From: Synechococcus sp. M16.1 | GTDB lineage: Bacteria; Cyanobacteriota; Cyanobacteriia; PCC-6307; Cyanobiaceae | Assembly: GCF_014279895.1 (NCBI RefSeq) | Contig: NZ_CP047954.1 | Span: 310,001 to 374,000 of the forward strand | DNA: 64,000 bases | Direction: 5' to 3' | Shown: in pieces, positions 8,639 through 18,173 of the stretch | How positions within the stretch are numbered: the first letter of the stretch is position 1 | Layout: every line of letters starts with the position of its first letter | Translations under genes and position numbers: made by a program | The notes under the pieces: generated by a model | The model's input: the letters and a program-made list of their open reading frames with translations, nothing else | What the model was told of the DNA's origin: nothing | Databases searched by the model: none

Positions 8639-10852
8639 ATGGCAACGAAATTCCCTTCGTTCAGCCAGGGTCTGGCCCAGGACCCGACAACCCGCCGTAT
8701 TTGGTACGGGATCGCCACGGCTCACGACTTCGAGAGCCATGACGGAATGACGGAGGAGCGCCTCTACCAGAAGCTCTTCTCCACTCATTTCGGTCACCTC
8801 GCGATCATCGGCCTGTGGGTTTCGGGAAACCTGTTCCACATCGCCTGGCAGGGCAACTTCGAGCAGTGGGTCGCCGACCCCCTGCACGTGCGCCCCATCG
8901 CTCACGCAATCTGGGATCCCCACTTCGGTCAAGGCGCCATTGACGCCTTCACCCAAGCGGGTGCTTCCTCCCCGGTGAACATCGCCTACTCAGGCCTTTA
9001 TCACTGGTTCTACACAATCGGCATGAAGACGAATGCCGAGCTGTATCAGGGTTCCATCTTCATGATGATCCTTTCGGCTTGGGCCCTCTTCGCCGGCTGG
9101 TTGCACCTGCAGCCCAAGTTCCGTCCTTCCCTGGCCTGGTTCAAAAACGCTGAATCGCGTCTGAACCACCACCTGGCTGTTCTCTTCGGCTTCAGCTCCA
9201 TCGCCTGGACCGGTCACCTGGTTCACGTTGCGATTCCCGAAGCCCGCGGTCAGCACGTTGGTTGGGACAACTTCCTCAACGTTCTGCCTCACCCCGCCGG
9301 TCTTGGACCCTTCTTCACCGGCAACTGGGGTGTGTATGCCGAAAACCCCGATTCTCTGAATCAGGTCTTCGGTAGTTCCGAAGGTGCCGGCACCGCCATC
9401 CTCACCTTCCTCGGTGGTTTCCACCCTCAGACAGAAGCCCTCTGGCTGACGGACATCGCCCACCACCACCTGGCCATCGGTTGCCTCTTCGTGATCGCCG
9501 GCCACATGTACCGGACCAACTTCGGTATCGGTCACTCCATCAAGGAGATCCTCGAAACCCACAACCCCCCGAAGGGCACCCCTGGTGACCTCGGCGCTGG
9601 CCACAAGGGTCTCTACGACACCATCAACAACAGCCTGCACTTCCAGCTTGGTCTGGCTCTCGCCTCCCTCGGCGTGGTCACCAGCCTCGTGGCGCAGCAC
9701 ATGTACTCGATGCCGTCGTATGCCTTCATCGCGAAGGACTACACGACTCAGGCAGCCCTGTACACCCACCACCAGTACATCGCCATCGCGCTGATGTGTG
9801 GTGCCTTCGCCCACGGTGCGATCTTCTTCATCCGTGACTACGACCCCGAAGCCAACAAGGACAACGTCCTGGCCCGGATGCTCGAGCACAAGGAAGCGAT
9901 CATCAGTCACCTGAGCTGGGTCTCCCTGTTCCTCGGTTTCCACACCCTCGGCCTCTACGTCCACAACGATGTGGTCGTTGCCTTCGGTACCCCCGAGAAG
10001 CAGATCCTGGTTGAGCCCGTTTTCGCCCAGTTCGTTCAGGCCGCCTCTGGTAAGGCCATGTACGGAATGGACGTGCTGCTCTCCAACGCCTCCAGCTCCG
10101 CCAGCCTTGCTGCCCAGAACATTCCTGGTGAGCACTACTGGCTGGACGCGATCAATGGCAACACCGATGTGTTCCTGCCCATCGGCCCTGGTGACTTCCT
10201 GGTTCACCACGCCATTGCTCTGGGTCTGCACACCACCACCCTGATCCTTGTGAAGGGTGCCCTGGATGCCCGCGGCTCCAAGCTGATGCCCGACAAGAAG
10301 GACTTCGGCTACTCCTTCCCCTGCGACGGCCCCGGCCGTGGCGGCACCTGCGACATCTCTGCCTGGGACGCCTTCTACCTGGCTGTCTTCTGGGCTCTGA
10401 ACACCGTGGGTTGGCTCACCTTCTACTGGCACTGGAAGCACCTGGCCATCTGGTCCGGCAACGTGGCCCAGTTCAACGAATCCAGCACCTACCTGATGGG
10501 CTGGTTCCGCGACTACCTGTGGCTCAACTCCTCCCAGTTGATCAACGGCTACAACCCTTTCGGCAGCAACAACCTCGCCGTCTGGGCTTGGATGTTCCTC
10601 TTCGGACACCTGGTTTGGGCCACCGGCTTCATGTTCCTGATCTCCTGGAGGGGTTACTGGCAGGAACTGATCGAGACCATTGTCTGGGCTCACCAGCGCA
10701 GCCCCATCGCCAACATGATGGGTTACCGCGACAAGCCTGTGGCACTGTCCATCGTTCAGGCCCGTGTTGTCGGCTTGGCTCACTTCACGGTTGGCTATGT
10801 CCTGACGTACGCCGCCTTCCTGATTGCCTCGACTTCAGGGAAATTCGGTTGA
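8639..10852 (+). CDS. psaB: Photosystem I P700 apoprotein A2
   Basis: Second half of the photosystem I core heterodimer, 737 residues, starting [20 protein letters not shown] as in the family. The F_X loop [10 protein letters not shown] supplies C562 and C571, which together with PsaA C590 and C599 hold the shared 4Fe-4S cluster. Histidine-rich helices ([21 protein letters not shown]) carry chlorophyll ligands. It lies 22 bases after psaA and is followed 47 bases later by a strong factor-independent terminator, so psaA and psaB form a closed two-gene unit. Confidence 0.97.
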   Translation: MATKFPSFSQGLAQDPTTRRIWYGIATAHDFESHDGMTEERLYQKLFSTHFGHLAIIGLWVSGNLFHIAWQGNFEQWVADPLHVRPIAHAIWDPHFGQGAIDAFTQAGASSPVNIAYSGLYHWFYTIGMKTNAELYQGSIFMMILSAWALFAGWLHLQPKFRPSLAWFKNAESRLNHHLAVLFGFSSIAWTGHLVHVAIPEARGQHVGWDNFLNVLPHPAGLGPFFTGNWGVYAENPDSLNQVFGSSEGAGTAILTFLGGFHPQTEALWLTDIAHHHLAIGCLFVIAGHMYRTNFGIGHSIKEILETHNPPKGTPGDLGAGHKGLYDTINNSLHFQLGLALASLGVVTSLVAQHMYSMPSYAFIAKDYTTQAALYTHHQYIAIALMCGAFAHGAIFFIRDYDPEANKDNVLARMLEHKEAIISHLSWVSLFLGFHTLGLYVHNDVVVAFGTPEKQILVEPVFAQFVQAASGKAMYGMDVLLSNASSSASLAAQNIPGEHYWLDAINGNTDVFLPIGPGDFLVHHAIALGLHTTTLILVKGALDARGSKLMPDKKDFGYSFPCDGPGRGGTCDISAWDAFYLAVFWALNTVGWLTFYWHWKHLAIWSGNVAQFNESSTYLMGWFRDYLWLNSSQLINGYNPFGSNNLAVWAWMFLFGHLVWATGFMFLISWRGYWQELIETIVWAHQRSPIANMMGYRDKPVALSIVQARVVGLAHFTVGYVLTYAAFLIASTSGKFG

Positions 10853-10898
10853 TTCCTTCCTGAATTAACCCGCGACGAGTCGTTCCTCGTTTCAAACG

Positions 10899-10929
10899 TC
10901 CCCATCCGGTTCGCCGGGTGGGGATTTTT
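10899..10929 (+). terminator. psaAB rho-independent terminator
   Basis: An 11-bp stem TCCCCATCCGG / CCGGGTGGGGA (one G-T wobble) closed by a TTCG tetraloop, followed directly by TTTTT. It lies 46 bases after the psaB stop and in the right orientation. Confidence 0.92.
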
Positions 10930-11029
10930 GTTGTCTGTGCTTCGCAGTGGTTCTGTTGGACCGCGTTGTTGTTCTCGTCTTGCTCTGGGCCTTCTCTAAC
11001 CTCAGGCCTCGATCGGGATCGGGCTGAAC

Positions 11030-11749
11030 GTGGGCGAATGGGAGCACCTGCAGCGCAACGTTGGTGAGTGGCGCGGCTGGTTCGACAGCCTGGACCGGAC
11101 ACTTCAACGCACCAAGCGTCAGCCCTCCCTGCTCACGCTTAAACCGGCTCCCTCCGGTGTGCCACTGAATCTGACCCTGCTGCTCTGGCCTGAGGGAGCG
11201 GGATCGAGTTCTCCCCATCAACCGCCGACCGGCGAGCCTGAAAAGCGGATCGTTCAATGCTTCACGCGGCTGGATCCCGACATGGGGGTCTTCGGTACCG
11301 GTAGTTTTTCAAGGGGGACGCTGCACCGCTCCACCTGGACCAAGCTCTATGCCGAGTTCGGGTTCTTGCATGAGCAACGCCGTCATCGCTTGGTGCTGCT
11401 TTGGGATGGTGCGGGGCAATTGGATCGGATTGTGCTGATCCGTGAGTTCCTCGTTGGAAGTTCAGCCCTGGAACGTCCATCCCTGGAGCCAGATCAGCTG
11501 ATCGGCGACTGGCGCTGCGACCACCCTTCGCCAGGGGACAACATCTGTTTTGCCGCAGGCGATCTTGATCGCTGGATCTTTTTGCCGGATGGAGGCGCTT
11601 TTCTGGCGCCGGCCCAGATCGATCCGCACCAGCCCTTCAACATCGAAGCGCTTTGGCTGTCGAGTGAAACGCGCCTCGAGCGCATGTCACGTCGCTATTC
11701 AGAACTCGGTGCCCTCAGCTCGGTGAACCATCAATTGCTCACCCGTTGA
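11030..11749 (+). CDS. DUF3598-type (lipocalin-like) protein
   Basis: A 239-residue soluble protein starting at GTG. The N-terminus WEHLQRNVGEWRGWFDSLD is the phrase typical of cyanobacterial DUF3598 proteins, which start with W-x-x-x-x-x-N-x-G-x-W and are predicted to form a lipocalin/CpeS-like beta-barrel. The rest alternates short hydrophobic strands (RLVLLWDGAGQLDRIVLIRE, IFLPDGGAFLAPAQI). Family members are undefined in function; a role with bilins or pigment-proteins is speculation from the fold. Monocistronic after the psaB terminator and convergent with the cupin gene, stops 11 bases apart. Confidence 0.65.
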   Translation: MGEWEHLQRNVGEWRGWFDSLDRTLQRTKRQPSLLTLKPAPSGVPLNLTLLLWPEGAGSSSPHQPPTGEPEKRIVQCFTRLDPDMGVFGTGSFSRGTLHRSTWTKLYAEFGFLHEQRRHRLVLLWDGAGQLDRIVLIREFLVGSSALERPSLEPDQLIGDWRCDHPSPGDNICFAAGDLDRWIFLPDGGAFLAPAQIDPHQPFNIEALWLSSETRLERMSRRYSELGALSSVNHQLLTR

Positions 11750-11760
11750 GGTTGGGTTGG

Positions 11761-12717
11761 CTAGGGGGTGTTGCTTAAGTCAGCCCGGCCTCTGTTGCTG
11801 AAGGCAATGTCGAGAGTGCGCAGATAGGTGTGCAGGCCGGCATCCTGAATGGGCAGCACGTAGGCGTCGGCGCCGGATTCGTTGTGGTGGGAGTGCCAGT
11901 AGCCGGGTGGGGTCACGAAGGCTGCGCCGGCTGCCCAGTCTTCCCGGTGCCCTTTGCGGATCATTCCGTTCTCATCCAGCTCGGTGCCGATCATCGTGTA
12001 GCAACCCGGTTGGCAGGCCACCGCAAAATCAAGGGCGATCGACTGGTGTCGGTGGGGCCGCTGCACCTGGCCTGCGGGGAGGATTCCCAACATGGCCCAG
12101 AGGGTGTGGGTGACGGTGCGCGTCTGAGGGAAGGCGTTGTTTCCCAACAGCACACTCACGCGATTGGCGTTGGCTCCGCGGGGATTGCTGGCGATGGCAT
12201 CCAACTGCGCGCGAGCATCCTCATGGCTGTAGAAGCAGGGTTCGAACACCGGTTTCACGGTGCTCACCCCCAGATAACGAAGCAAGGGGGCATCGTGCAC
12301 CCAATACAGGCCTGCGTGGGTGTCGCTGATGTGAATGGCTTCACCGCCCGCCGGAAGCACGAACGTGTCTCCCTCGCTCCAGTGAAAAACCTGACCACAG
12401 GCTTCAGTTTGTCCATGGCCTCGGGCCACGAAGAACAGCTGACTGGTCGCATCCGCATGGGTGCGCAGGGATCCCTGATCCAGTCGGATGAAGTTGCCGC
12501 AGAGCGATGGACCGGTGGCCGGGCCTTCGCAGTGCAAGTCGGCACTTAAATCAAGAGGTTGCAGGGCCGTTCCGGCTTGATCAAAAAAACTGGCCGAAAA
12601 GCTGCGGTAGGGGATCGTGCTGATCAGCCCCTGTTGCAGGGGATTGGCTGCTGAGGCGTAATCGAAGAACTGCGCCTGGGAACTGGTTGCCGTTGTCGCC
12701 CGTGGGGTGATGGTCAT
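11761..12717 (-). CDS. Gentisate 1,2-dioxygenase-like bicupin protein
   Basis: A protein of about 318 residues with two cupin units. The first carries GDTFVLPAGGEAIHISDT, the second HRHQSIALDFAV...GAAFVTPPGYWHSHHNE, where the H-R-H and W-H-S-H pairs look like metal ligands. The order matches gentisate 1,2-dioxygenase-like bicupins, which cleave dihydroxylated aromatic rings using Fe(II). Substrate is not shown by sequence, and no other aromatic degradation gene is near. The frame opens at 12741 (MVLLLEGTMTI), but MTITPRATT at 12717 is the more natural start. It lies 42 bases after the RND exporter gene on the same strand. Confidence 0.7.
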   Translation of the reverse strand: MTITPRATTATSSQAQFFDYASAANPLQQGLISTIPYRSFSASFFDQAGTALQPLDLSADLHCEGPATGPSLCGNFIRLDQGSLRTHADATSQLFFVARGHGQTEACGQVFHWSEGDTFVLPAGGEAIHISDTHAGLYWVHDAPLLRYLGVSTVKPVFEPCFYSHEDARAQLDAIASNPRGANANRVSVLLGNNAFPQTRTVTHTLWAMLGILPAGQVQRPHRHQSIALDFAVACQPGCYTMIGTELDENGMIRKGHREDWAAGAAFVTPPGYWHSHHNESGADAYVLPIQDAGLHTYLRTLDIAFSNRGRADLSNTP

Positions 12718-12758
12718 CGTTCCCTCCAGCAGCAGAACCATTGGATCGAGAGCGCACC

Positions 12759-15700
12759 CTACGCGGTGGGCCTTCGATCGCGTTTCAGCATCAGATAAAC
12801 GGCAGGGATGGCAAACAGGGACAGCAACGAGGCCACCAGCAGTCCGCTGAACACCACAGTGCCAATGCTGACCCTGCTGGCGGCTCCAGTGCCCTGGGCA
12901 AACAGAAGGGGCAGGAAACCCGCCAGAGATGTGACCGCTGTCAGCAGGATTGGGCGCATCCGGTTCACGGCTGCATCCACAACGGCCTCGCGCAGGGCCA
13001 GGCCTGCCGCCACCCGCTGGTTGGCGAACTCCACGATCAGAATTCCGTTCTTGGCCGCCAGGCTCACCAGCACCAGGAGTCCCATCTGGCCGTAAACATC
13101 CAGTGGAAGGCCCCGCAATTTCAAGCCGATCAGAGCCCCGAGCAGGGCCATCGGCACCGTGAGCAGGATGATCAACGGGTCAATGAAACTCTCGTAGAGA
13201 GCGGCCAGCAGCAGATAGACCACCGTCACGCCGAGGGTGAACAGCACCCAGGTCACCTGCTCAGCCCGTTGTTCCTCCAACGCCAGGCCCGTGAAGGCCA
13301 GGCCGATGTTGCTGCCTCCAATGCGATCACCGGCCTGGGTGAGGGCATCGATGGCTTCACCGCTGCTCACCGTTGGCGCCGGGATGGCCGTGATACGGAT
13401 GGCCCGGTTGAGTCCGAAGTGGCGAATGTTGTTAACGCCCTCCTCACGGGTCAGTTTGGCCACGCTGGCCACTGACACCAGCTCACCGCTGCGGTTGCGC
13501 ACCATCAGCCCGGTGAGGTCTTCCGGCCGACGTCGCTCGCTGCCTTCCAGCTGCAGAACAATCGAGCGGATGCGACCGTCGTTGTAGGTGTCATCGATGT
13601 AGCGGCCCCCGAAGGCGGTGCCGATCTCCCGCAGGGTTGCGCCGTAGTCGAGGTCGAGAGCAGCCAGTTGGTCGCGGTCGAGCTCAAGCCGCCAGCGGGG
13701 GAAGCTGGCATCAAAGCGGGAGCTCACCCGTTCAAATCGGTCCGTCGCCTTGGCCGTCTGGATGAAAGCGTCGGCGACTTGGCCGAATTGCTCCAGGCTG
13801 AGTTGCCCTCCGCTGCGGTCCAGCAGTTCCAGCGAAAGTCCTGATTCACTGCTGAAGCCCCGCACGGTTGGTGGGGTGATCAGCACGACCCTGGCCTCAC
13901 CAACCCGTTGTTGAATCTTGCGATTGAGACGGCGTTTGATGGCGTTGCTGCTCTGCTCTTTGCCAGGTCGATCCTTGAGTGGCTGGAGGCGCAGGTAAAA
14001 CGAGCCACGGTCTTCTCCGCTCTGTCCGAAGGAGCTGCCGGCATAAAAGTTGCCGGTGCGCACCAGGGGCTCTTCGCTGACGACCCGTCGGATGTCGTCC
14101 ATCACAGCCACGCTGCGCTCAAGGCTGGCGCCATCGGGGAGGGTGAAGTAGCCGCGGATCTGGCCTTGGTCGTCATCGGGGATGAACGCCGTTGGCATCA
14201 CCGCCAAGCCTGAGGCTGTGATGACAAGGCCGCTCAGCAGCACAAGGGCGATGCGTCGCTTGTGCTGCAGCCAGTGCTCGAGTTGTTTCGCGTATCGGGA
14301 TTGCAGGGTTTGCATGCCCTGCCGAAGCCAACGGCTGAGCTTGCCGATGGCCCCAGGAAGACGGCCGCCCCCTGGGCCCAACACCCGGGCACAGGCCATT
14401 GGGGTGAAGCTGAGCGCATTCAGGGTGGAGAACAGGATCGCTCCGCTGATGGCCAGGGCGATCGGTTGATAGAGGCGTCCGATCGATCCAGGAATGAGCA
14501 GCACGGGGAGGAACACTGCTGCCACCACCAATGAGGTGGCCACAACGGCCGTTGCCAACTCAGTCATGGCGTCTTCGGCCGCCTGTTCGGGGGGTGTGCC
14601 CCGTTCGATGCGTCCGGCGATGTCTTCGCTCACGACGATGGCGTCATCCACAACGATCCCGGTGGCCAACACCAGGCCAAACAGGATCAGGCTGTTGAGA
14701 TTGGAACCGCTCAGTTTCACCAGGCTGAGGCTTCCCACCAGCGCCACCGGCACGGCAAGGGCAGGGATCAGGGCGAGACGCCAGCGGCCCAGAAACAGCA
14801 CCAGCACCACCAGCACCAGCAGCACGGCATCGCGCAAGGTGATGAAGGTGCGATCGAGGTTGGCCTGAACCGTGTCGGCCACATCCACGATCATTGAGAC
14901 CTCGATGCCCGGAGGAAAGCTCGCTTCCAACTGCTTCAGCTTGCGCTTGATCGCCCTGCTCACCTCAAGGGCATTGGCCCCATCGCGCTGGTAGATGCCC
15001 ACGGCCACCGAACGCTCGCCAGCCAGATTCATGGCCTCGCGTCCGTAGTTGCGCTGTCCGAGGGCAACCCGTCCCACATCCTTCAGGCGCAGCAGCCCGC
15101 CGTTGTCGAGCCGGCGCAAGACGAGATTCTCGAAATCCGATTGGCTGCGAAGACGTCCTTCCGCTTCCACCGGAAGGCTCAGCACTTGGCCCTTTGGAAC
15201 TGGGGCAGCTCCGATGCTGCCAACGGCAGCCAAAACGTTTTGTTCAGCCAGGGCTCGGCTGACATCGCCAAGGGTGAGGTTGGTCTGTTCGAGGCGTTGC
15301 GGATCCAACCAGAGGCGATAAGAGAGTTCACTGCTGCCGAAGATCCGCACATCTCCGATGCCTGGTGTGCTGAGCAGCGCGTCGCGAAGGGTCTGGTCCA
15401 GCCAGCCCGTGAGAAAGGTGGGGACGTATTGATCCGGCGGGTGGTTGAACCCCAGGATCATCAACAGGTCTTCCGAGGAGCGCCGCACCTGGAGCCCCTG
15501 GCGCGTCACGGCCTGGGGCAACCGGCGGCTGGCCAGGTTCACCTCGTTCTGAACCTTGATCGCATTCAGCTCGGGATCACCCGCGTTGAAGCGCAACGAG
15601 ATGCTGGCGCCGCCCTGCCTGCTGGTTGAGCTGATGCTTTCGACCCCTTCCAGGCCATTCAGCTGTTGTTCCAATACCCGGGTCACGCTCTGCTCCACCA

Positions 15701-15875
15701 CCTCCGGTGAAGCCGCCGGGAAGCTGGCGCTAACACTCACGCGGGTGGGAGCGAGGGGCGGAAGATCCTCCAGTCCCAGGCCGAACAACGCCGTGCAGCC
15801 CGCCAAAAGGATCAGCAGGCTGCAGACGACCGTCAGGACCGGCCGCCGAAGAAACGGCTGGGAGATCGACCGCAC
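12759..15875 (-). CDS. RND (AcrB/HAE1-type) efflux transporter permease
   Basis: A 1038-residue inner-membrane proton-driven exporter. The N-terminus FLRRPVLTVVCSLLILLAG and the following LPPLAPTRVSVSASFPAASPE are the standard first helix and porter-domain entry of the AcrB/MdtB group. Two large periplasmic loops alternate with two six-helix blocks; motif GIVVDDAIVVSEDIAGRI carries the DD pair of the proton relay in helix 4, and the GLVLATG segment precedes it. A membrane-fusion (adaptor) gene and an outer-membrane factor are absent from both flanks, so partners must be encoded elsewhere. It lies downstream of psaL but is separated from it by a strong terminator. Confidence 0.9.
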   Translation of the reverse strand: MRSISQPFLRRPVLTVVCSLLILLAGCTALFGLGLEDLPPLAPTRVSVSASFPAASPEVVEQSVTRVLEQQLNGLEGVESISSTSRQGGASISLRFNAGDPELNAIKVQNEVNLASRRLPQAVTRQGLQVRRSSEDLLMILGFNHPPDQYVPTFLTGWLDQTLRDALLSTPGIGDVRIFGSSELSYRLWLDPQRLEQTNLTLGDVSRALAEQNVLAAVGSIGAAPVPKGQVLSLPVEAEGRLRSQSDFENLVLRRLDNGGLLRLKDVGRVALGQRNYGREAMNLAGERSVAVGIYQRDGANALEVSRAIKRKLKQLEASFPPGIEVSMIVDVADTVQANLDRTFITLRDAVLLVLVVLVLFLGRWRLALIPALAVPVALVGSLSLVKLSGSNLNSLILFGLVLATGIVVDDAIVVSEDIAGRIERGTPPEQAAEDAMTELATAVVATSLVVAAVFLPVLLIPGSIGRLYQPIALAISGAILFSTLNALSFTPMACARVLGPGGGRLPGAIGKLSRWLRQGMQTLQSRYAKQLEHWLQHKRRIALVLLSGLVITASGLAVMPTAFIPDDDQGQIRGYFTLPDGASLERSVAVMDDIRRVVSEEPLVRTGNFYAGSSFGQSGEDRGSFYLRLQPLKDRPGKEQSSNAIKRRLNRKIQQRVGEARVVLITPPTVRGFSSESGLSLELLDRSGGQLSLEQFGQVADAFIQTAKATDRFERVSSRFDASFPRWRLELDRDQLAALDLDYGATLREIGTAFGGRYIDDTYNDGRIRSIVLQLEGSERRRPEDLTGLMVRNRSGELVSVASVAKLTREEGVNNIRHFGLNRAIRITAIPAPTVSSGEAIDALTQAGDRIGGSNIGLAFTGLALEEQRAEQVTWVLFTLGVTVVYLLLAALYESFIDPLIILLTVPMALLGALIGLKLRGLPLDVYGQMGLLVLVSLAAKNGILIVEFANQRVAAGLALREAVVDAAVNRMRPILLTAVTSLAGFLPLLFAQGTGAASRVSIGTVVFSGLLVASLLSLFAIPAVYLMLKRDRRPTA

Positions 15876-15910
15876 CGGGGCGTCTCAAATGTGAATGAAT
15901 CCTGCCAGGA

Positions 15911-15949
15911 AAAATCCCCCGATCGCCTGCAATCAGGCAACCGGGGGAT
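15911..15949 (-). terminator. psaI-psaL rho-independent terminator
   Basis: On the minus strand a long stem ATCCCCCGG..GCCTG / CAGGC..CGGGGGAT with an ATTG loop is followed by TTTT. It starts 34 bases after the psaL stop and separates psaL from the RND gene downstream. Confidence 0.9.
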
Positions 15950-15983
15950 GAATGATTTTGGTTGGCTGTTTTATTGGATGGTT

Positions 15984-16475
15984 TCAGCCCACGCTCCAGA
16001 CACCAGCAGCAATCTTGAACAGTTCCTGCACGTGAACGGTGTTGCAGAGGAACCAGGCGAAAACGGCACCGCCGCAACCACCCAGCCAGAACCCACTGGT
16101 GAAGTCAGCCCAGCCGGTGCGGGTGAACAGGTCGGCGGGGGGATTCTCAACCGTCACATCTGCAGGGGGGATGTTGGGTTGCTTGCCTGGCTGGTTGTAG
16201 AGCAGGAACAGCAGGCTGAGGATGTGCACGGCGCCGATGGCAGCCAGCAGACCAGCGGTTTGCTGGTACTCAGTGGCACGCAGGGGACCACAGATGGTGA
16301 AGGGGCCGTAGAGCAGATAGCCGAAGGCTGCACCAGTTTCCAGACCCCGGAAGTTCGGAGAAATTCCGGGGCGGTACAGGGGCAGGTTGTTGATCAGGCC
16401 CTTGATGAAATAGCCGCTGTTGACGGGTGTCGCAAGGTTGCCGACGCAGGGATCAGCAGCAGGAGTGACGGTCAT
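15984..16475 (-). CDS. psaL: Photosystem I reaction centre subunit XI
   Basis: A 163-residue thylakoid membrane subunit needed for photosystem I trimer formation. Family phrases are present: [13 protein letters not shown] at the N-terminus, then [19 protein letters not shown], then helices [17 protein letters not shown] and [18 protein letters not shown]. It follows psaI on the same strand with a 43-base gap and ends at a strong terminator, forming a psaI-psaL unit, a common arrangement in cyanobacteria. Confidence 0.95.
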   Translation of the reverse strand: MTVTPAADPCVGNLATPVNSGYFIKGLINNLPLYRPGISPNFRGLETGAAFGYLLYGPFTICGPLRATEYQQTAGLLAAIGAVHILSLLFLLYNQPGKQPNIPPADVTVENPPADLFTRTGWADFTSGFWLGGCGGAVFAWFLCNTVHVQELFKIAAGVWSVG

Positions 16476-16518
16476 GAGGTACGAGTGCTGAGGGGTTGAA
16501 ACGGTCCGCAGGTCGCGG

Positions 16519-16635
16519 TCACTCGGCAGCGGTGATCACTCGACCAACAAGGACGATGAACACTGCGGGGAACACGATTCCGGTGATGGGCACGAAAATC
16601 GCAGGCAGCCAGGCAGCAGCGAAATCTCCAGTCAT
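16519..16635 (-). CDS. psaI: Photosystem I reaction centre subunit VIII
   Basis: A 38-residue single-helix membrane protein, start [16 protein letters not shown] and helix [15 protein letters not shown]. It sits beside PsaL in the photosystem I trimer core. The open frame extends upstream to 16710, but the family length of about 38 residues fixes the start at the ATG at 16635. psaL follows 43 bases downstream. Confidence 0.92.
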   Translation of the reverse strand: MTGDFAAAWLPAIFVPITGIVFPAVFIVLVGRVITAAE

Positions 16636-16725
16636 GTCGAGGCCAAAAGCTTCGCAGCTACTGTAAGTAGGACCGTTCTGACGGCCTGCTCTAGGCCCCG
16701 ACGGCGACATAAAAGTTCAATCCGC

Positions 16726-17193
16726 ATGCAGAACGTTCTCCTCCCCGGTGCCGTCGTGCTGCTCACGGTGGTGCTCTGGTTGCGCAGGAAGCCGGTGAAG
16801 CCGATGCTTTCCAGCACGGATGCCAGCCGTGTCGCACAGATCAATCGTGCCCAGTTGGAACTGGTGATTGAGCCCGCTGCTGATGGGGAATTCGCCGATG
16901 CTTCCCTGGAGTCCTGGACGGCGCCGAGCAGTCCCTTGGAGCGTCTTGCCCTGGAGCGTCGTCTCAAGGCTGATATGGAGGCTGGACCCGAGGAGCGTTT
17001 GCGCGCTGTTCGTTTGGCCGCCCGATGGGGACACCGTTCGGCGCTGCCCCTGCTGCGCCTGGCGCTGCGGGACAGCGATGCGCGAGTGGTGGAAGCAGCT
17101 GCCGCTGCGATCGCACCGTTCCGCGGCGCGCCGGCCGCTGCCCCGATCCGTCAGCTGGCTCGGCCGCCGCGCAATGTTTCGCGGATGCGATAA
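16726..17193 (+). CDS. Small membrane-anchored protein with HEAT-like helices, unknown function
   Basis: A 155-residue protein not recognised by name. Residues 4-20 (VLLPGAVVLLTVVLWLRRK) form a single N-terminal membrane anchor followed by positive charges, so the rest is probably cytoplasmic. Residues about 92-130 (RLRAVRLAARWGHRSALPLLRLALRDSDARVVEAAAAAI) look like one or two HEAT/armadillo-type helical repeats. Divergent from psaI with 90 bases between starts. Its last 43 bases overlap the 3' end of the glycosyltransferase gene on the other strand. Confidence 0.6.
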   Translation: MQNVLLPGAVVLLTVVLWLRRKPVKPMLSSTDASRVAQINRAQLELVIEPAADGEFADASLESWTAPSSPLERLALERRLKADMEAGPEERLRAVRLAARWGHRSALPLLRLALRDSDARVVEAAAAAIAPFRGAPAAAPIRQLARPPRNVSRMR

Positions 17194-18113
17194 ATCGGGC
17201 GATTCTGGCTTTCGTGGTAGGTGCGGATCAGTAGTTCGCCCAGCAGTCCGAAGCAGAACAGTTGAATGCCAGCCAAGCCAAGCACCACCGCCAAGGTGAG
17301 CAGTGGGCGATTGGCAATGTCGCCTCCCATCACCTTGATCACCAGCAGATAGGTGCTGGTGATCAGGCTTGCGGCGATGGCCAGCAGCCCCCCGAAGCCG
17401 AACACGTACATCGGCCGGGTCAGAAAACGCTTCATGAACCAGACGGTGAGCAGATCCATCAGCACACGGAAGGTGCGATCGATCCCGTACTTGCTGCTGC
17501 CGAACTGACGCGCCCGGTGGTTCACCTTCACTTCGGTGATCCGTGCACCCTCGATGAAGGCCAGGGCGGGAAGAAAGCGATGCAGCTCCCCATAGAGCCG
17601 CATGTCTGAGAGCACCTCGCGGCGGTAGGCCTTGAGGGAGCAGCCGTAGTCATGCAGCCGCACACCGGTTACCCGGCCGATCAAGCGGTTGGCGATCCGG
17701 GAGGGAAGTTTGCGCTGGAGGGCGGCGTCCTGGCGCTGATGGCGCCAGCCACTGACGAGGTCATACCCCTCTCGCAGTTTGGCCAGCAGCATGGGGATGT
17801 CGGCTGGATCGTTCTGCAGATCTCCATCGAGGCTGACGATCACCTCTCCGCCAGCCACATCAAACCCAGCCGCCATGGCTGCGGTCTGGCCATAGTTCTT
17901 GCGCAGCAGTACAGCCACCACTTCGGGCACTTCGGCGCTGAGCTTTGCCAGCACTTTCGCGGTGCGGTCGCTGGATCCGTCGTCGACCAGAACCAGCTCA
18001 AACGCCTCATCGGTTGGACGCAGCGCTGAAAGGAGCTGCTCGACCAGATGAGGCAGGCTTTCCTCTTCGTTGTACAGCGGCACCACCACCGAGAGATTCA
18101 GGGGTGCACTCAT
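17151..18113 (-). CDS. Family 2 glycosyltransferase, DPM1/GtrB-like membrane type
   Basis: A 320-residue protein. The GT-A catalytic domain occupies residues 1 to about 225: LSVVVPLYNEEESLP, nucleotide motif VDDGSSD (43-49) and metal motif SLDGDLQND with the D-x-D at 96-98. Two C-terminal membrane helices follow (near 233-255 and 267-290), as in polyprenyl-phosphate glucose or mannose synthases (GtrB, DPM1, ArnC-like). Likely role: loading a sugar from a nucleotide donor onto undecaprenyl phosphate for envelope glycans; donor and acceptor are not determined. The C-terminus RETLRGGRAS is encoded within the overlap with the convergent gene. Confidence 0.85.
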   Translation of the reverse strand: MSAPLNLSVVVPLYNEEESLPHLVEQLLSALRPTDEAFELVLVDDGSSDRTAKVLAKLSAEVPEVVAVLLRKNYGQTAAMAAGFDVAGGEVIVSLDGDLQNDPADIPMLLAKLREGYDLVSGWRHQRQDAALQRKLPSRIANRLIGRVTGVRLHDYGCSLKAYRREVLSDMRLYGELHRFLPALAFIEGARITEVKVNHRARQFGSSKYGIDRTFRVLMDLLTVWFMKRFLTRPMYVFGFGGLLAIAASLITSTYLLVIKVMGGDIANRPLLTLAVVLGLAGIQLFCFGLLGELLIRTYHESQNRPIYRIRETLRGGRAS

Positions 18114-18173
18114 GCCGGTCGCGCTGCGAGTCGCTCAACTTAAGCAGGGGCCCGGTTCATCCGGCAGCCAGCG

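Noticed and set aside
7441-10783. Long minus-strand open frames (425 and 597 codons) opposite psaA and psaB
   Set aside because: They lie antisense to unquestioned psaA and psaB, have Val/Gly/Glu-rich composition and no recognisable domain; typical of GC-rich shadow frames.
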